A stretch of 64,000 nucleotides of DNA from Leuconostoc miyukkimchii (GTDB lineage: Bacteria > Bacillota > Bacilli > Lactobacillales > Lactobacillaceae). The DNA lies in NCBI RefSeq assembly GCF_019656055.1, contig NZ_BPKY01000003.1, positions 179,453-243,452 on the forward strand. Direction: 5' to 3'. Positions 30,333 through 38,709 of the stretch are shown here, piece after piece. The notes below the pieces were generated by a model. It saw nothing but the letters and a program-made list of their open reading frames with translations, did not search any database and had not been told where the DNA came from. Both the position numbers and the translations under genes were made by a program. Positions within the stretch are counted from its first letter, which is position 1. Every line of letters begins with the position of its first letter.

Positions 30333-31430
30333 ATGAATAAGGAAAAAATAGCCACGTTAACCACTTGGATTGAAAAAAATTCGCTCTCCGGAGCAATTTT
30401 GACAGATTATCATAGTGTCGCCTACCTATCAGGTTTTGAATCAGATCCGATTGAACGTGTTCTAGCCTTAGTTCTTCTTTCAGGACATGAACCATTTTTG
30501 TTTGGACCTGCTTTAGAAGTCAATAGTATGAAGGAAAGTGGCTGGCAGTATTCGGCTTTTGGTTATGCGGATCAAGAAAATCCATGGCAAAAATTAGTCA
30601 GCCATATTAAAAAAGCAACACCGGGAACCTCTTTTGCAATTGAGGCTGATAATTTAACCGTATCACGCTTTCAAGCTTTACAGTCAGCCTACCCCTCAGC
30701 ATCTTTTAATACAGATATTACTGATCAAATTAATCAGCAACGTTTAATTAAAACATCGACTGAAATTCAAAGAATGATTGCTGCTGGTCATGATGCCGAT
30801 CGAGCCTTTGAAATTGGTTTTCATGCTTTGCATGAAGGTATATCAGAATTAGCTGTAGCTGCACAGATTGAATATGAACTCAAAAAATCCGGTGTGCCAT
30901 CAATGAGTTTTGAAACTTTGGTCCAATTTGGTGATCACGCAGCTGATCCACATGGTTCAACTTCAAACCGCCAACTGCAATCTGGTGATCTCGCACTGTT
31001 TGATTTAGGCACAATGACACAAGGTTACGCCTCTGACGCAACACGTACTGTGGCGTTTGGTGAACCGAGTCAAAAGGCTAAAGAAATCTATTCTGTCACA
31101 CTCGAAGCCCAACTTGCCGCCCAAAATCAAGCAAAAATTGGCATGACAGCTAGTGAACTAGATGCAATTGCCCGTGATGTCATTATAAAAGCAGGCTATG
31201 GCCAGTATTTTGTTCACCGTTTAGGTCATGGACTTGGATCATCAGTTCATGAATTCCCCTCAATCATGGCCGGCAATGATATTATTTTGCAAGAAAACAT
31301 GGTCTTTTCAATTGAACCTGGTATCTATATTCCTGGTATTGCTGGTGTGCGCATTGAGGATTCTGGTTATATGAGTCACGACGGTTTCGTTTCCTATACA
31401 CATACAGACAAATCACTTCTAAGCTTTTAA
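30333..31430 (+). CDS. pepQ: Xaa-Pro dipeptidase (M24 family)
   Basis: A 365-aa cytoplasmic metallopeptidase that releases proline from X-Pro dipeptides. The five metal ligands of the M24 fold are visible: two aspartates in LFDLGTMTQGYASDATRT, a histidine in RLGHGLGSSVHEFP, and glutamates in FSIEPGIY and GVRIEDSGY. The start was placed at 30333 behind AAAGGAGCTGTT; the reading frame stays open further upstream to 30261 but without a binding site. It is divergent from ccpA and followed by a strong terminator. Confidence 0.95.
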   Translation: MNKEKIATLTTWIEKNSLSGAILTDYHSVAYLSGFESDPIERVLALVLLSGHEPFLFGPALEVNSMKESGWQYSAFGYADQENPWQKLVSHIKKATPGTSFAIEADNLTVSRFQALQSAYPSASFNTDITDQINQQRLIKTSTEIQRMIAAGHDADRAFEIGFHALHEGISELAVAAQIEYELKKSGVPSMSFETLVQFGDHAADPHGSTSNRQLQSGDLALFDLGTMTQGYASDATRTVAFGEPSQKAKEIYSVTLEAQLAAQNQAKIGMTASELDAIARDVIIKAGYGQYFVHRLGHGLGSSVHEFPSIMAGNDIILQENMVFSIEPGIYIPGIAGVRIEDSGYMSHDGFVSYTHTDKSLLSF

Positions 31431-31440
31431 TATACAAAAT

Positions 31441-31476
31441 AAAAAGTTGCCCTCAGTTCTTGCTGGGCAACTTTTT
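31441..31476. terminator. Bidirectional terminator between pepQ and the CPBP gene
   Basis: Twelve-base-pair stem (31441-31452 with 31465-31476), rich in A on the left and T on the right. It serves the two convergent genes. Confidence 0.85.
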
Positions 31477-31479
31477 CTA

Positions 31480-32220
31480 TTACATAGATTTATTAATAGC
31501 AACAATTAGTAATGGCAACATAGTTACTGCGTTGTTAATGAAATGGATTGCAATACTATCCTGAAGGTGGCCAGTTTTTTTATATACAAATGCCATAGTC
31601 ATACCCATTACTGTATATATTAAATAACTCAGTGCATCAGACAAATTTGTTGGTACCATACCCATATGTGGAAATGCAAACAACACACCTGACAAAATAA
31701 TACTAGACCACCACCAAGAATTTCGAAAAAAATAATTAACCACCAAACCCCGAAAAATTAATTCTTCAACAATTGGCGCCATAAATACACCATAAATGAT
31801 CGTGGCGATCATTGTAATATTTAAATGTGCTGTTAATTGTTCAATTGCAATTTGGTTTTCGGTCGTCTGAGTGCCAGTCAAATTTAAACGCAATTTGATA
31901 ATTATGACTTCTAACACTATCATGACAATAAAACTACCAATTATAAACCAAATATGTCGCCAGTCACGGATGTTTGGTTTGTGAAAAATCGGTTGAGGTG
32001 TCGTTGCTTTTAATAAATGGTAGGCATAAAGTCCTATACCCACATAAAATGTAACCATTATCAGGACAAACGCTAACTGCAACCAGATTGACTTTTGAAC
32101 AGAAGCAATAGCTAAAAATATTGGCGCTATCATTACTAACAGTGTGACGATGAAAAAATTTATGCCACGTTGCCAAAAGTACTTTGGATTTGGTTTTTGT
32201 GTTAAGTCAAGCAATATCAC
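31480..32220 (-). CDS. CPBP family intramembrane metalloprotease
   Basis: A 246-aa membrane protein with the CPBP (CAAX protease / bacteriocin-processing) motifs: EELIFRGLVVNYFF, FAFPHMGMVP and AIHFINNA. These supply the catalytic glutamates and histidines within the membrane. Members act in bacteriocin self-immunity or protein processing; no bacteriocin gene is nearby, so the role is open. The start is GTG at 32220, overlapping the stop of the upstream small membrane protein gene (GTGA), with GAGG just before it. Confidence 0.85.
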   Translation of the reverse strand: MILLDLTQKPNPKYFWQRGINFFIVTLLVMIAPIFLAIASVQKSIWLQLAFVLIMVTFYVGIGLYAYHLLKATTPQPIFHKPNIRDWRHIWFIIGSFIVMIVLEVIIIKLRLNLTGTQTTENQIAIEQLTAHLNITMIATIIYGVFMAPIVEELIFRGLVVNYFFRNSWWWSSIILSGVLFAFPHMGMVPTNLSDALSYLIYTVMGMTMAFVYKKTGHLQDSIAIHFINNAVTMLPLLIVAINKSM

Positions 32221-32420
32221 TCATCCTCTTCTGTCTTCATTTTTTTGCGCGATTGCCAAAATAACCAGGTAAAACAGAGATTAATGACAATGAATAAAAT
32301 CCCCACCACTCCAATTGTCACAGGAGTGGACCAATGTTGCTCATTTGATAAGGTAAAAACAATCACAAATAATATGATAGTTATGATACTTAATATCATA
32401 CATGCTATTAAGTTTTTCAT
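32217..32420 (-). CDS. Small two-helix membrane protein, unknown
   Basis: A 67-aa protein with two hydrophobic segments (about residues 4-22 and 33-54) and a charged C-terminal tail ending KKMKTEEDE. I do not recognise the family. AGGAAAAGTGT precedes the ATG. It is translationally coupled to the CPBP protease gene by a GTGA overlap and starts ten bases after the HAD gene stop, so the three are one operon. It may be a partner or substrate of the protease, which is inference. Confidence 0.65.
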   Translation of the reverse strand: MKNLIACMILSIITIILFVIVFTLSNEQHWSTPVTIGVVGILFIVINLCFTWLFWQSRKKMKTEEDE

Positions 32421-32429
32421 ACACTTTTC

Positions 32430-33260
32430 CTATTTTTTGGCATAATTTTCAATAAAATCAGCAACAGCAGCTTCGTTATTGGTTGTTGTTAAGACTACAT
32501 CAGCAATTTTTTTGATTTCTTGTTTGGCATTGGCAACAGCAACACCCACTCCTGCAGCAAGAATTTGTGCTGCATCATTCAAATTATCGCCTAACGCAGC
32601 AGTCTCTGAACGTTTAACACCGAGGATACTTGCTAACTCTAAACCTGTGACGCCTTTATCAACGCCCTTTGGATTGAATTCAACATAACGGTTAGAACTA
32701 AACGTTAATAAAACATTCTCTCTTAGTTCAGCTGTCACAGCGTCAGCAATTTTTTGACGTACCTCACTATCTTTATGTTCAAAAATCACTTTCATAACTG
32801 GGAATTCATTTTCTAAGAATGCCAAATCATTACTAATTATTTCTGTATAAGGTACATTTCTCTCAGCCATATACTGCTTATCTGCAGGAGAAATATTAAA
32901 AATAAACAACTTATCCAGTGTATAAATGTGTGTATCGACATCTTTTTGAATTTGTCCAAGATCAAATATTTTTTTAGCCAAATCAAGTGACATATCATGT
33001 TGAGCAACAATCTCTTCACTACCATCTGGTTCAATGGCAACAATTGCACCACCGTTATAAGATACCACATACTGTGTTTGATTATTTAAACCGAGTTCTT
33101 TAAGCGTACCAATAACCGATTTGTAAGAACGACCAGTATTTGGTACAAAGTAGCCACCATTTTTTGTGAATTTCTGAATAGCATCAATGTTTTTTTGATT
33201 AATTGAGCCATCGTCATTTAGTAGTGTTTCATCAAGGTCAGATAAAATCAATTGTATCAT
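32430..33260 (-). CDS. Cof-type HAD-IIB phosphatase
   Basis: A 276-aa HAD-superfamily hydrolase. Motif I is ILSDLDETLLNDDG with D8 as nucleophile and D10 as general acid. Motif IV is AALGDNLNDAAQILAAGVGV, preceded by the lysine in NPKGVDKGVTGLEL. The cap domain is of type IIB, as in Cof and YidA, which act on sugar phosphates and related small molecules. The exact substrate cannot be assigned. It is the first gene of an operon with the small membrane protein and the CPBP protease. Confidence 0.9.
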   Translation of the reverse strand: MIQLILSDLDETLLNDDGSINQKNIDAIQKFTKNGGYFVPNTGRSYKSVIGTLKELGLNNQTQYVVSYNGGAIVAIEPDGSEEIVAQHDMSLDLAKKIFDLGQIQKDVDTHIYTLDKLFIFNISPADKQYMAERNVPYTEIISNDLAFLENEFPVMKVIFEHKDSEVRQKIADAVTAELRENVLLTFSSNRYVEFNPKGVDKGVTGLELASILGVKRSETAALGDNLNDAAQILAAGVGVAVANAKQEIKKIADVVLTTTNNEAAVADFIENYAKK

Positions 33261-33309
33261 ATCAATCTCGCTTTCATATTGTATCTTTATTCATTATACC
33301 TGAATGTAA

Positions 33310-33819
33310 CTAAGTATTGCTAACTTCACCAATGAAATGAATTTTTGATCCACACTTACCACATCGATAATTATCCGTTTGAAACCGCCGTTGCCGAAAA
33401 ATAGCGTGTTTATTCTCACATTGATATTGCCAGATATAGTTTGGTATTTTTTTGGCATTCAAATTTGGTGCAAAGCGTAACCCGTTCACTTGTGATAACA
33501 GTTTCTTAAAATCAGCATCTCTATGTTGATAACCTAGATTTTGTAAGTGTAAGTGATAATGAACCAACTCATGTTTAACAATTCCCTCAAATTCTGGCAG
33601 GTTTGCCATCCTCGGATTAAACTCTAAGTTATGACTCTTGACCAAGTAACGACCACCTGTTGTTCTAAGACGATTATTAAAACGTACCTCATGCTGAAAC
33701 GCACGATTAAAATATTTTGTAGAAATATGGGTAACGTATGTCATAAGTTGTTGTTGCTGATCCAAATAATTCGATTCTACCAATCCAGCACCTAAACATT
33801 GTCCTTTTTTATTTTCCAT
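33310..33819 (-). CDS. SprT family zinc metalloprotein
   Basis: A 169-aa protein with HELVHYHLH (the HExxH metal site) and a C-terminal four-cysteine zinc ribbon (CENKH with YRCGKCGSKIHF, near residues 132-159). This is the SprT/YdcK type, related in fold to the eukaryotic SPRTN protease, but bacterial function is unproven. The ATG at 33819 lacks a clear ribosome binding site. The family homology begins around residue 18, so a later start is possible. It lies just after a short ORF with an AUA start. Confidence 0.85.
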   Translation of the reverse strand: MENKKGQCLGAGLVESNYLDQQQQLMTYVTHISTKYFNRAFQHEVRFNNRLRTTGGRYLVKSHNLEFNPRMANLPEFEGIVKHELVHYHLHLQNLGYQHRDADFKKLLSQVNGLRFAPNLNAKKIPNYIWQYQCENKHAIFRQRRFQTDNYRCGKCGSKIHFIGEVSNT

Positions 33820-33856
33820 AACAATATACCAATTAAAAATCTTTGTCTAAGTTGAA

Positions 33857-33961
33857 TCAATCATCATATAAAAAGGCATCACCATACAAACATTCAATTT
33901 GCACAGCAATGCCAAACGCTATCAGATCAATGTCAATTCGAACGCGAGATGCTTCTACTAT
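33857..33961 (-). CDS. Possible 34-codon ORF with a non-canonical AUA start
   Basis: A perfect AGGAGG ends six bases before ATA at 33961, which opens a frame of 34 codons ending in TGA at 33857. The predicted product begins VEASRVRIDIDLIAFGIAVQ after the start residue and ends AFLYDD. The other two frames near the start hit stops soon, and there is no ATG, GTG or TTG at proper distance. The base composition looks codon-like. It lies between acpP and the SprT gene in the same direction. I do not recognise the product. It may be a small gene with a rare AUA start, a decayed gene, or chance. Confidence 0.35.
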   Translation of the reverse strand: MVEASRVRIDIDLIAFGIAVQIECLYGDAFLYDD

Positions 33962-34013
33962 GACGCACCTCCTGAACTATTATTGAAATATAATCTATCA
34001 TAGTTATTTCTAT

Positions 34014-34262
34014 TTAATTTTGATGCGTCACAATATAATCCACTGTTTGTTTTAGCGTCACAAGATTTTCTGCATCCTCATCTGAAATGCTAACATTAAA
34101 CATATCTTCAACTTCTAACACTAACTCTACAAAATCAATAGAGTCAGCATCAACATCTGTCAAAAAGTTCAAGTCAGGCGTAATTTCAGAACGCTTGACA
34201 TTAAAGCGTTCTGAAATTTCGTCAGCCATCATATTATAGATTGCTTCTTCTTCAATAGCCAT
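34014..34262 (-). CDS. acpP: Acyl carrier protein
   Basis: An 82-aa acidic helical protein with the phosphopantetheine serine S41 in DADSIDFVELVLEVEDMF, the ACP consensus. It carries acyl chains for fatty acid and phospholipid synthesis. The gene follows plsX at 50 bases, a common lipid-synthesis pair. GGAG lies nine bases before the ATG. Lactic bacteria often have a second ACP in the fab cluster; this plsX-linked copy is the usual partner of phospholipid synthesis. Confidence 0.95.
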   Translation of the reverse strand: MAIEEEAIYNMMADEISERFNVKRSEITPDLNFLTDVDADSIDFVELVLEVEDMFNVSISDEDAENLVTLKQTVDYIVTHQN

Positions 34263-34312
34263 TACTGGTTCTCCAATTTATTTGATAATCATCTCGAGTA
34301 AATAGTATACCA

Positions 34313-35359
34313 CTAATCATTAACCTGTGCATTCAAAGATTCTTTGCCAAATTGAAGTTCATTGCCATGATTGGTAATGTATGTTTGTATATCTGGCACT
34401 AATTGATTATCAATCATGGTCTTAATTTGACCCATTGTATTAGCCACGGCATTAGCTTTTGCAGATCCATGCGTTTTAACAACAGGTGCTTTTACACCCA
34501 GAATGACTGCGCCACCAGCTTCATTGTAATCCAACTTTTTCTGCACTTCTTTAAACGCTGGCTTGAGTAACGCACCACCTATTTTACCTTTAACGCCGGT
34601 TGATAGAATTGCCTGTTTGAGTTGTTTCAGCATCATCAAAGCTGTACCTTCTGTTGCCTTCAATGCAGCATTACCTGAAAATCCATCAGCCACGACAACA
34701 TCTGCCGTACCTTCAAGTAACTCACGGGCCTCAATATTACCCAAGAAGTTAAATGAAGGTGAGTCTTTCATTAGCATATGTGCTGTTTTATGAACTTCGT
34801 CACCTTTATCTTCTTCAGCACCATTATTTAGTAATCGTACACGAGGATTTGTTATACCTAAAACATGTGTGGCATAAAAACTGCCTAAAATACCATATTG
34901 ATACAAGTGTGATGGTTTACTTTCAGCATTTGCGCCCAAATCCATAAAAACAAATTGATTATTGACACCATCAAAACTAGGTAATGCTGTTGCCAATGCA
35001 GGTCGATCCACACCTTTAATACGACCAACTAAAAAGATTGCACTTGATAACAAAGCACCGGTATTCCCTGCACTAAATAGCGCATCTGCCTCACCACTTT
35101 TAACTGCCATAGCAGCTCGAACCATTGAAGAATCCTTTTTATTACGCATGGCCTTAACAGGCTCATCACCCATTTGAATCACTTCAGTCGTTGGAATCAA
35201 CGTGATACGCTCCCATGACTTCACTAATGGACGTACCTCATTTTCAGTACCGTATAATTGAAATTCAATATTATTATAACGATCACGTGCAAGTTCAATA
35301 CCCTTAACAATTTCAAGTGGTGCAAAATCACCACCCATTGCGTCTATTGCTATTTTCAT
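34313..35359 (-). CDS. plsX: Phosphate acyltransferase PlsX
   Basis: Makes acyl-phosphate from acyl-ACP for PlsY, the first step of phosphatidic acid synthesis in Gram-positive bacteria. The 348-aa protein has the invariant start MKIAIDAMGGDFAP, GDEPVKAMRNKKDSSMV, SAGNTGALLSSA and VVADGFSGNAALK. The start was chosen at 35359 from family likeness. This ATG has no Shine-Dalgarno of its own. An AAGGA upstream is followed by a short GTG ORF whose TAA stop lies a few bases before this ATG. The frame can also be extended to a TTG at 35383. It precedes acpP in the same direction. Confidence 0.95.
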   Translation of the reverse strand: MKIAIDAMGGDFAPLEIVKGIELARDRYNNIEFQLYGTENEVRPLVKSWERITLIPTTEVIQMGDEPVKAMRNKKDSSMVRAAMAVKSGEADALFSAGNTGALLSSAIFLVGRIKGVDRPALATALPSFDGVNNQFVFMDLGANAESKPSHLYQYGILGSFYATHVLGITNPRVRLLNNGAEEDKGDEVHKTAHMLMKDSPSFNFLGNIEARELLEGTADVVVADGFSGNAALKATEGTALMMLKQLKQAILSTGVKGKIGGALLKPAFKEVQKKLDYNEAGGAVILGVKAPVVKTHGSAKANAVANTMGQIKTMIDNQLVPDIQTYITNHGNELQFGKESLNAQVND

Positions 35360-35480
35360 CATTTTATAAATACTTATCATCAATTATTAACACGTCCTTC
35401 TAATGATAAATATATTTCCTCCACATTCAGTATGACTTTATTTTACCATTTGTCTAAACAACATAATTAGCGTGCCTGAA

Positions 35481-36863
35481 TTATTTTATTTTACGATTTC
35501 TGCGCGTCCAAAAGAATATGCATGACATTATAATTAAAAATCCTACGCCAATAAATAATGGGATTCTTGTATCTGGATTTATGACCATATATACTAGCGT
35601 AACAAACAACATCAATATTGCAAAATAATTGCTATATGGTGAAAAAGGCATTTTGAATGGATGTGTAGCCATATGACTTTTGTTTTCTTTTCGAAATTTA
35701 ATTTGACTCCATAAAATAATAAACCATGGAACCATACCAGGTAGCGTACTAGCTGAATAAACTAGCACAAATATATTTGAACTGCTTTTCCAAAAAAAAG
35801 GCAGGATGGCATTTAATATAATACCAAGAAGTATGCCCCCAGAAATTCCTAATACTGGTAATGTTGGCACATGATGCTTTGAAAGCTTCAGAAACCGTGG
35901 TGATAGTTCTTTATTCAACGCCAAAGTGTAAAGCATACGACTAGAGCTAAATATACCAGAATTCAATGCTGACATGGCAGCAGTTAGCATCACAAAGTTA
36001 ATAATTCCTGCTGCTGCGGTAATACCCACCCGTGAAAATGTTTCAACAAAGGGTGAACCAACTTGTTCTAATTGATTCCATGGATAAATTGTAATGATTA
36101 CAAAGATTGCACCAATATAAAAAATTAAAATACGTGCCACAATTGATTTTGTAGCTGCCACAATGGCATGCTTAGGATTTTGCGTTTCACCAGCAGTAAT
36201 ACCAATAATTTCAATACCCTGATACGATGTCATTACAATTGACAACGCAAACATAAATCCTTTAAATCCTTTAGCAAAAAATGGTCCATGTGACCAAAGA
36301 TTAGAAAATCCCAGCGGATGCCAACCATTACCAAAACCTAAAACAATGACCATGGCTCCCAAGATAATCATTAAAATGATTGTCACAACTTTAATCATTG
36401 AGAACCACGACTCCAAGTTCCCATATGCCTTGACAGTAGTCATATTAGCTAAAGTGAGTGTTGCTAACACAACAACTGCCGATACCCAACCTGGCAGATC
36501 TGTGAACCAATAATTCAAGTACAGTCCCACAGCAATTGTCTCTGAGATACCCACTGTTATCCATTGAAAGACATTTGACCATACTGTTAAATAGCCTGCC
36601 AACGGGTGAATGTATTTTGTAGCATAATTCGCAAAAGATCCTACCACTGGGTCAACATAGAGCATTTCCCCTAGCGCTCTCATTACTAAGTATAAAACGA
36701 ACCCAGCAAGCGCATAGGCAAGGATAACAGATACCCCTGTCCATTTAATGGTGGCAGCAGATCCCATGAATAAACCTACACCAATAGTTCCACCAAGAGC
36801 AATCATTTGCATCTGATGAGACGATAAATCTCTATTTAGTTCTCTATTTTGTTTCTCTGCCAT
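35481..36863 (-). CDS. APC family amino-acid permease under T-box control
   Basis: A 460-aa permease of the AAT branch of the APC superfamily, with ELNRDLSSHQMQMIALGGTI and GVGLFMGSA at the N-terminus, YSNYFAILML and about 12 helices. It imports an amino acid by proton symport. The substrate cannot be assigned from protein sequence, but the gene is behind a T-box, so it should match the amino acid of the sensed tRNA. The start at 36863 follows GGTGGAGATAATT; upstream in-frame codons lack a site. Its 3' end lies about 100 bases upstream of plsX. Confidence 0.88.
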   Translation of the reverse strand: MAEKQNRELNRDLSSHQMQMIALGGTIGVGLFMGSAATIKWTGVSVILAYALAGFVLYLVMRALGEMLYVDPVVGSFANYATKYIHPLAGYLTVWSNVFQWITVGISETIAVGLYLNYWFTDLPGWVSAVVVLATLTLANMTTVKAYGNLESWFSMIKVVTIILMIILGAMVIVLGFGNGWHPLGFSNLWSHGPFFAKGFKGFMFALSIVMTSYQGIEIIGITAGETQNPKHAIVAATKSIVARILIFYIGAIFVIITIYPWNQLEQVGSPFVETFSRVGITAAAGIINFVMLTAAMSALNSGIFSSSRMLYTLALNKELSPRFLKLSKHHVPTLPVLGISGGILLGIILNAILPFFWKSSSNIFVLVYSASTLPGMVPWFIILWSQIKFRKENKSHMATHPFKMPFSPYSNYFAILMLFVTLVYMVINPDTRIPLFIGVGFLIIMSCIFFWTRRNRKIK

Positions 36864-36904
36864 AATTATCTCCACCATGCTGTTTATTAATTTCACTTTG
36901 ACAT

Positions 36905-37150
36905 CGCAAAAGCGCCCCCAGAACTTAATCTAGGGGCGCTTTTGCGCGGTACCATCCCAATTTCAGACGTAACAAGTACGTACTTCTTAAAACAACTGGG
37001 TTAACGACCAATTACACCGACAATAGTTTCAGCATTATACCTACTCATATTATGCATCAACGGTAGTTCATTTGCCAGCAACAGTCATCACTTTCACCAA
37101 ACATGATGTCTCTTTAAAAGTTATCTCACTAATTATCCGTCTTAACGCTT
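36905..37150 (-). ncRNA. T-box riboswitch upstream of the permease gene
   Basis: The T-box core GGGATGGTACCGCG (36945-36958) lies just before a very stable terminator hairpin (arms 36906-36918 and 36932-36944). Upstream is a Stem I distal element, TTTGGTGAAAG, flanked by CATCA/TGATG. The sequence GAACTACC on the 3' side of Stem I next to a GACGG/CCGTT helix should contain the specifier. Depending on register it reads ACT (Thr), CTA (Leu) or TAC (Tyr), and I cannot decide. The T tract is inside the 3' arm of the terminator. Confidence 0.85.
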
Positions 37151-37156
37151 ATTACA

Positions 37157-37185
37157 ATAATACTATGAATATTATTTTTTTGCAA
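37157..37185 (-). promoter_or_regulatory. Promoter of the T-box permease gene
   Basis: TTGCAA (37180-37185) and TATTAT (37157-37162), 17 bases apart. This gives a leader of about 290 nt, normal for a T-box. Confidence 0.6.
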
Positions 37186-37202
37186 ATCATGAAAACAACA
37201 AA

Positions 37203-37238
37203 TAAAAAGCAAGTAACTTTAAGTTACTTGCTTTTTAT
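37203..37238 (-). terminator. Terminator after tRNA-Lys
   Basis: Fourteen-base-pair stem (37204-37217 with 37223-37236) with A and T tracts at the two ends. It can act in both directions, but only the tRNA gene points into it. Confidence 0.8.
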
Positions 37239-37273
37239 GGAATATCCCAAAGGTCTCCTGATTGTTAAATCAG

Positions 37274-37347
37274 TGCTCCCTCTCGGACTCGAACCGAGGA
37301 CCTTGGGATTAAAAATCCCCTACTCTAACCAACTGAGTTAAAGGAGC
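37274..37347 (-). tRNA. tRNA-Lys (anticodon TTT)
   Basis: A 74-base cloverleaf: acceptor GCTCCTT/AGGGAGC with one G-U pair, D arm ACTC/GAGT, anticodon loop TTTTTAA giving anticodon TTT, T arm CTCGG/CCGAG with loop TTCGAGT, and discriminator A. CCA is not encoded. The outermost anticodon-stem pair is a G-A mismatch, which is unusual. A promoter precedes it and a terminator follows, so it is a single-gene unit. Confidence 0.9.
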
Positions 37348-37371
37348 AAACATGCCGTAGCACATTTATAT

Positions 37372-37400
37372 ATATTACAGACATTCTTCTAAAAAAGCAA
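37372..37400 (-). promoter_or_regulatory. Promoter of tRNA-Lys
   Basis: TTGCTT (37395-37400) and TAATAT (37372-37377), 17 bases apart, 25 bases before the tRNA. Confidence 0.55.
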
Positions 37401-37472
37401 CCCCTTTTTTAAAATTCGTTGATTACTTTTGTATTATTTTATTAAAAACGTTGATATGACAGTATTTTTGAT

Positions 37473-37500
37473 AAAAAAAAAGCGCTTTCGCAACTTTTTT
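37473..37500 (-). terminator. Terminator of rpoE
   Basis: A short imperfect stem with a GAAA loop, A-rich before and nine T after on the minus strand, just past the rpoE stop. Confidence 0.65.
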
Positions 37501-37506
37501 TAAAAC

Positions 37507-38082
37507 TTATTTTTCAATGTCGCCATCGCCCAAATCATCTAAATCATTTGTACCAGTTAATTCTGTCAAATTATCGTCAATGTTTTCATCATCGCCAACA
37601 GCAATATCATCTTCATCATCGTCTTCAACTTCGACTTCAGAATCATTCACATCAACTTCTTCGTCACTAACTTCTCCAAAATCTTCATCTTCTGGATCAT
37701 CATCGTTATAATCAATAACATCATCGTCAGTTGCGGCATCGGCAAACACGTTAACCTTCTTTGCAACCTTTTTACGTTTTGGTGTATCATCATCATCGTC
37801 AATTTCATGAATAGATTCATCAATTGCATCAACTGGATACCAAGCGCGTAGACCCCATTCATTGTTTCCAAGTGAAATAAATGAGCCATCTGTGTTTAAG
37901 TCTGTATAAAATTGTGAGAGACGTGACTGGAACGTCTCTGCATCGACTGCCAAAAAGTCCTGAATTTCTTGAACTAATGAGCTAAATGGCATAACGACTT
38001 TATGTTCTGCCAAAATTGCAGATGCAATTTCAACCAATGCTAATTCTTCTTTTGGGTGATTGCCTAATTGTGTGAGTGCCAT
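37507..38082 (-). CDS. rpoE: RNA polymerase delta subunit
   Basis: A 191-aa protein with an N-terminal winged-helix HARE-HTH domain (about residues 14-85, with WGLRAWYP near its end) and a very acidic, aspartate- and glutamate-rich C-terminal half that mimics nucleic acid. Delta is specific to Firmicutes and increases RNA polymerase recycling and promoter selectivity. The acidic tail is long and low in complexity. AAAGGACG precedes the ATG. It follows the DUF1934 gene in the same direction; in other lactic bacteria argS lies near this pair but is absent here. Confidence 0.95.
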   Translation of the reverse strand: MALTQLGNHPKEELALVEIASAILAEHKVVMPFSSLVQEIQDFLAVDAETFQSRLSQFYTDLNTDGSFISLGNNEWGLRAWYPVDAIDESIHEIDDDDDTPKRKKVAKKVNVFADAATDDDVIDYNDDDPEDEDFGEVSDEEVDVNDSEVEVEDDDEDDIAVGDDENIDDNLTELTGTNDLDDLGDGDIEK

Positions 38083-38107
38083 AGTGCACGTCCTTTCGAG
38101 TTTCTAA

Positions 38108-38560
38108 CTAATTAAGTTTACTAGATTTTTCAGTAAATTGCAACAAAATATCATATTGTCCAACAATAGCATTATTTGCATAGAGATCATAACTTACTTT
38201 TGCTGAGCCAACTAATTGTGTCAAATTAATATCACTGGACAAAGTTGTCGTGTAGGTTTCCAATTGCATTTGCCCTGCTGGCGTCTGATAATGTGCCGGC
38301 ATGCGTTTGCCCGCAATGAAAGCCATTTTAGTCAAGCTATCACCATGACGATTAATCCGCATCGTCGTATTTTCCAATTTAATTAATACTTTTGTCTGAT
38401 TTTGACCAACAATGATTTCTGTATACCTTAGAAATATAGCACCATTTTTAACTAACAATTGCCCTTGCGTTTCAAACTCAAACACTTCACTATCATTTTC
38501 TTGATTAATCGTTGTTTTTAAATAAATATTAACATTATTGTCGATTGTTTTCTTTTCCAT
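38108..38560 (-). CDS. DUF1934 (YwiB-like) beta-barrel protein
   Basis: A 150-aa protein of the DUF1934 family (Bacillus YwiB, a lipocalin-like barrel of unknown ligand). Typical features are FEFETQGQLLVKNGAIFLRY, MRINRHGDSLTKMAFIAGKR and the C-terminal VSYDLYANNAIVGQYDILLQ. GAGGAATAC lies before the ATG at 38560. It is cotranscribed with rpoE 25 bases later and divergent from the HD-domain gene. No function is established. Confidence 0.85.
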   Translation of the reverse strand: MEKKTIDNNVNIYLKTTINQENDSEVFEFETQGQLLVKNGAIFLRYTEIIVGQNQTKVLIKLENTTMRINRHGDSLTKMAFIAGKRMPAHYQTPAGQMQLETYTTTLSSDINLTQLVGSAKVSYDLYANNAIVGQYDILLQFTEKSSKLN

Positions 38561-38599
38561 GTATTCCTCACGTGATTTATTTTTAAGCCAAAAACTCTT

Positions 38600-38629
38600 A
38601 TTTTAAAATTCAGTATGCGATATTTTCAA
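38600..38629 (-). promoter_or_regulatory. Promoter of DUF1934-rpoE
   Basis: TTGAAA (38624-38629) and TAAAAT (38600-38605), 18 bases apart. Confidence 0.5.
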
Positions 38630-38709
38630 CAAAATCGTATAAATAAAACTTTTGTTATTATTTTCTTTAGAAATCTATTATAATATAAGAAAGACTAAAA
38701 GGGCAGATT

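Noticed and set aside
37274..37347. Reading the tRNA as a leucine (TAA) or suppressor (TTA) tRNA.
   Set aside because: There is no long variable arm as in tRNA-Leu, and a seven-base loop with standard stems gives anticodon TTT.
37466..37500. A cre-like TTGCGAAAGCGC stretch after rpoE.
   Set aside because: The spacing is one base off the cre consensus and it is part of the rpoE terminator.
37507..37711. Long serine-rich open frame on the plus strand opposite the rpoE tail.
   Set aside because: It is the complement of the Asp/Glu-codon-rich tail of delta; no binding site and no independent support.
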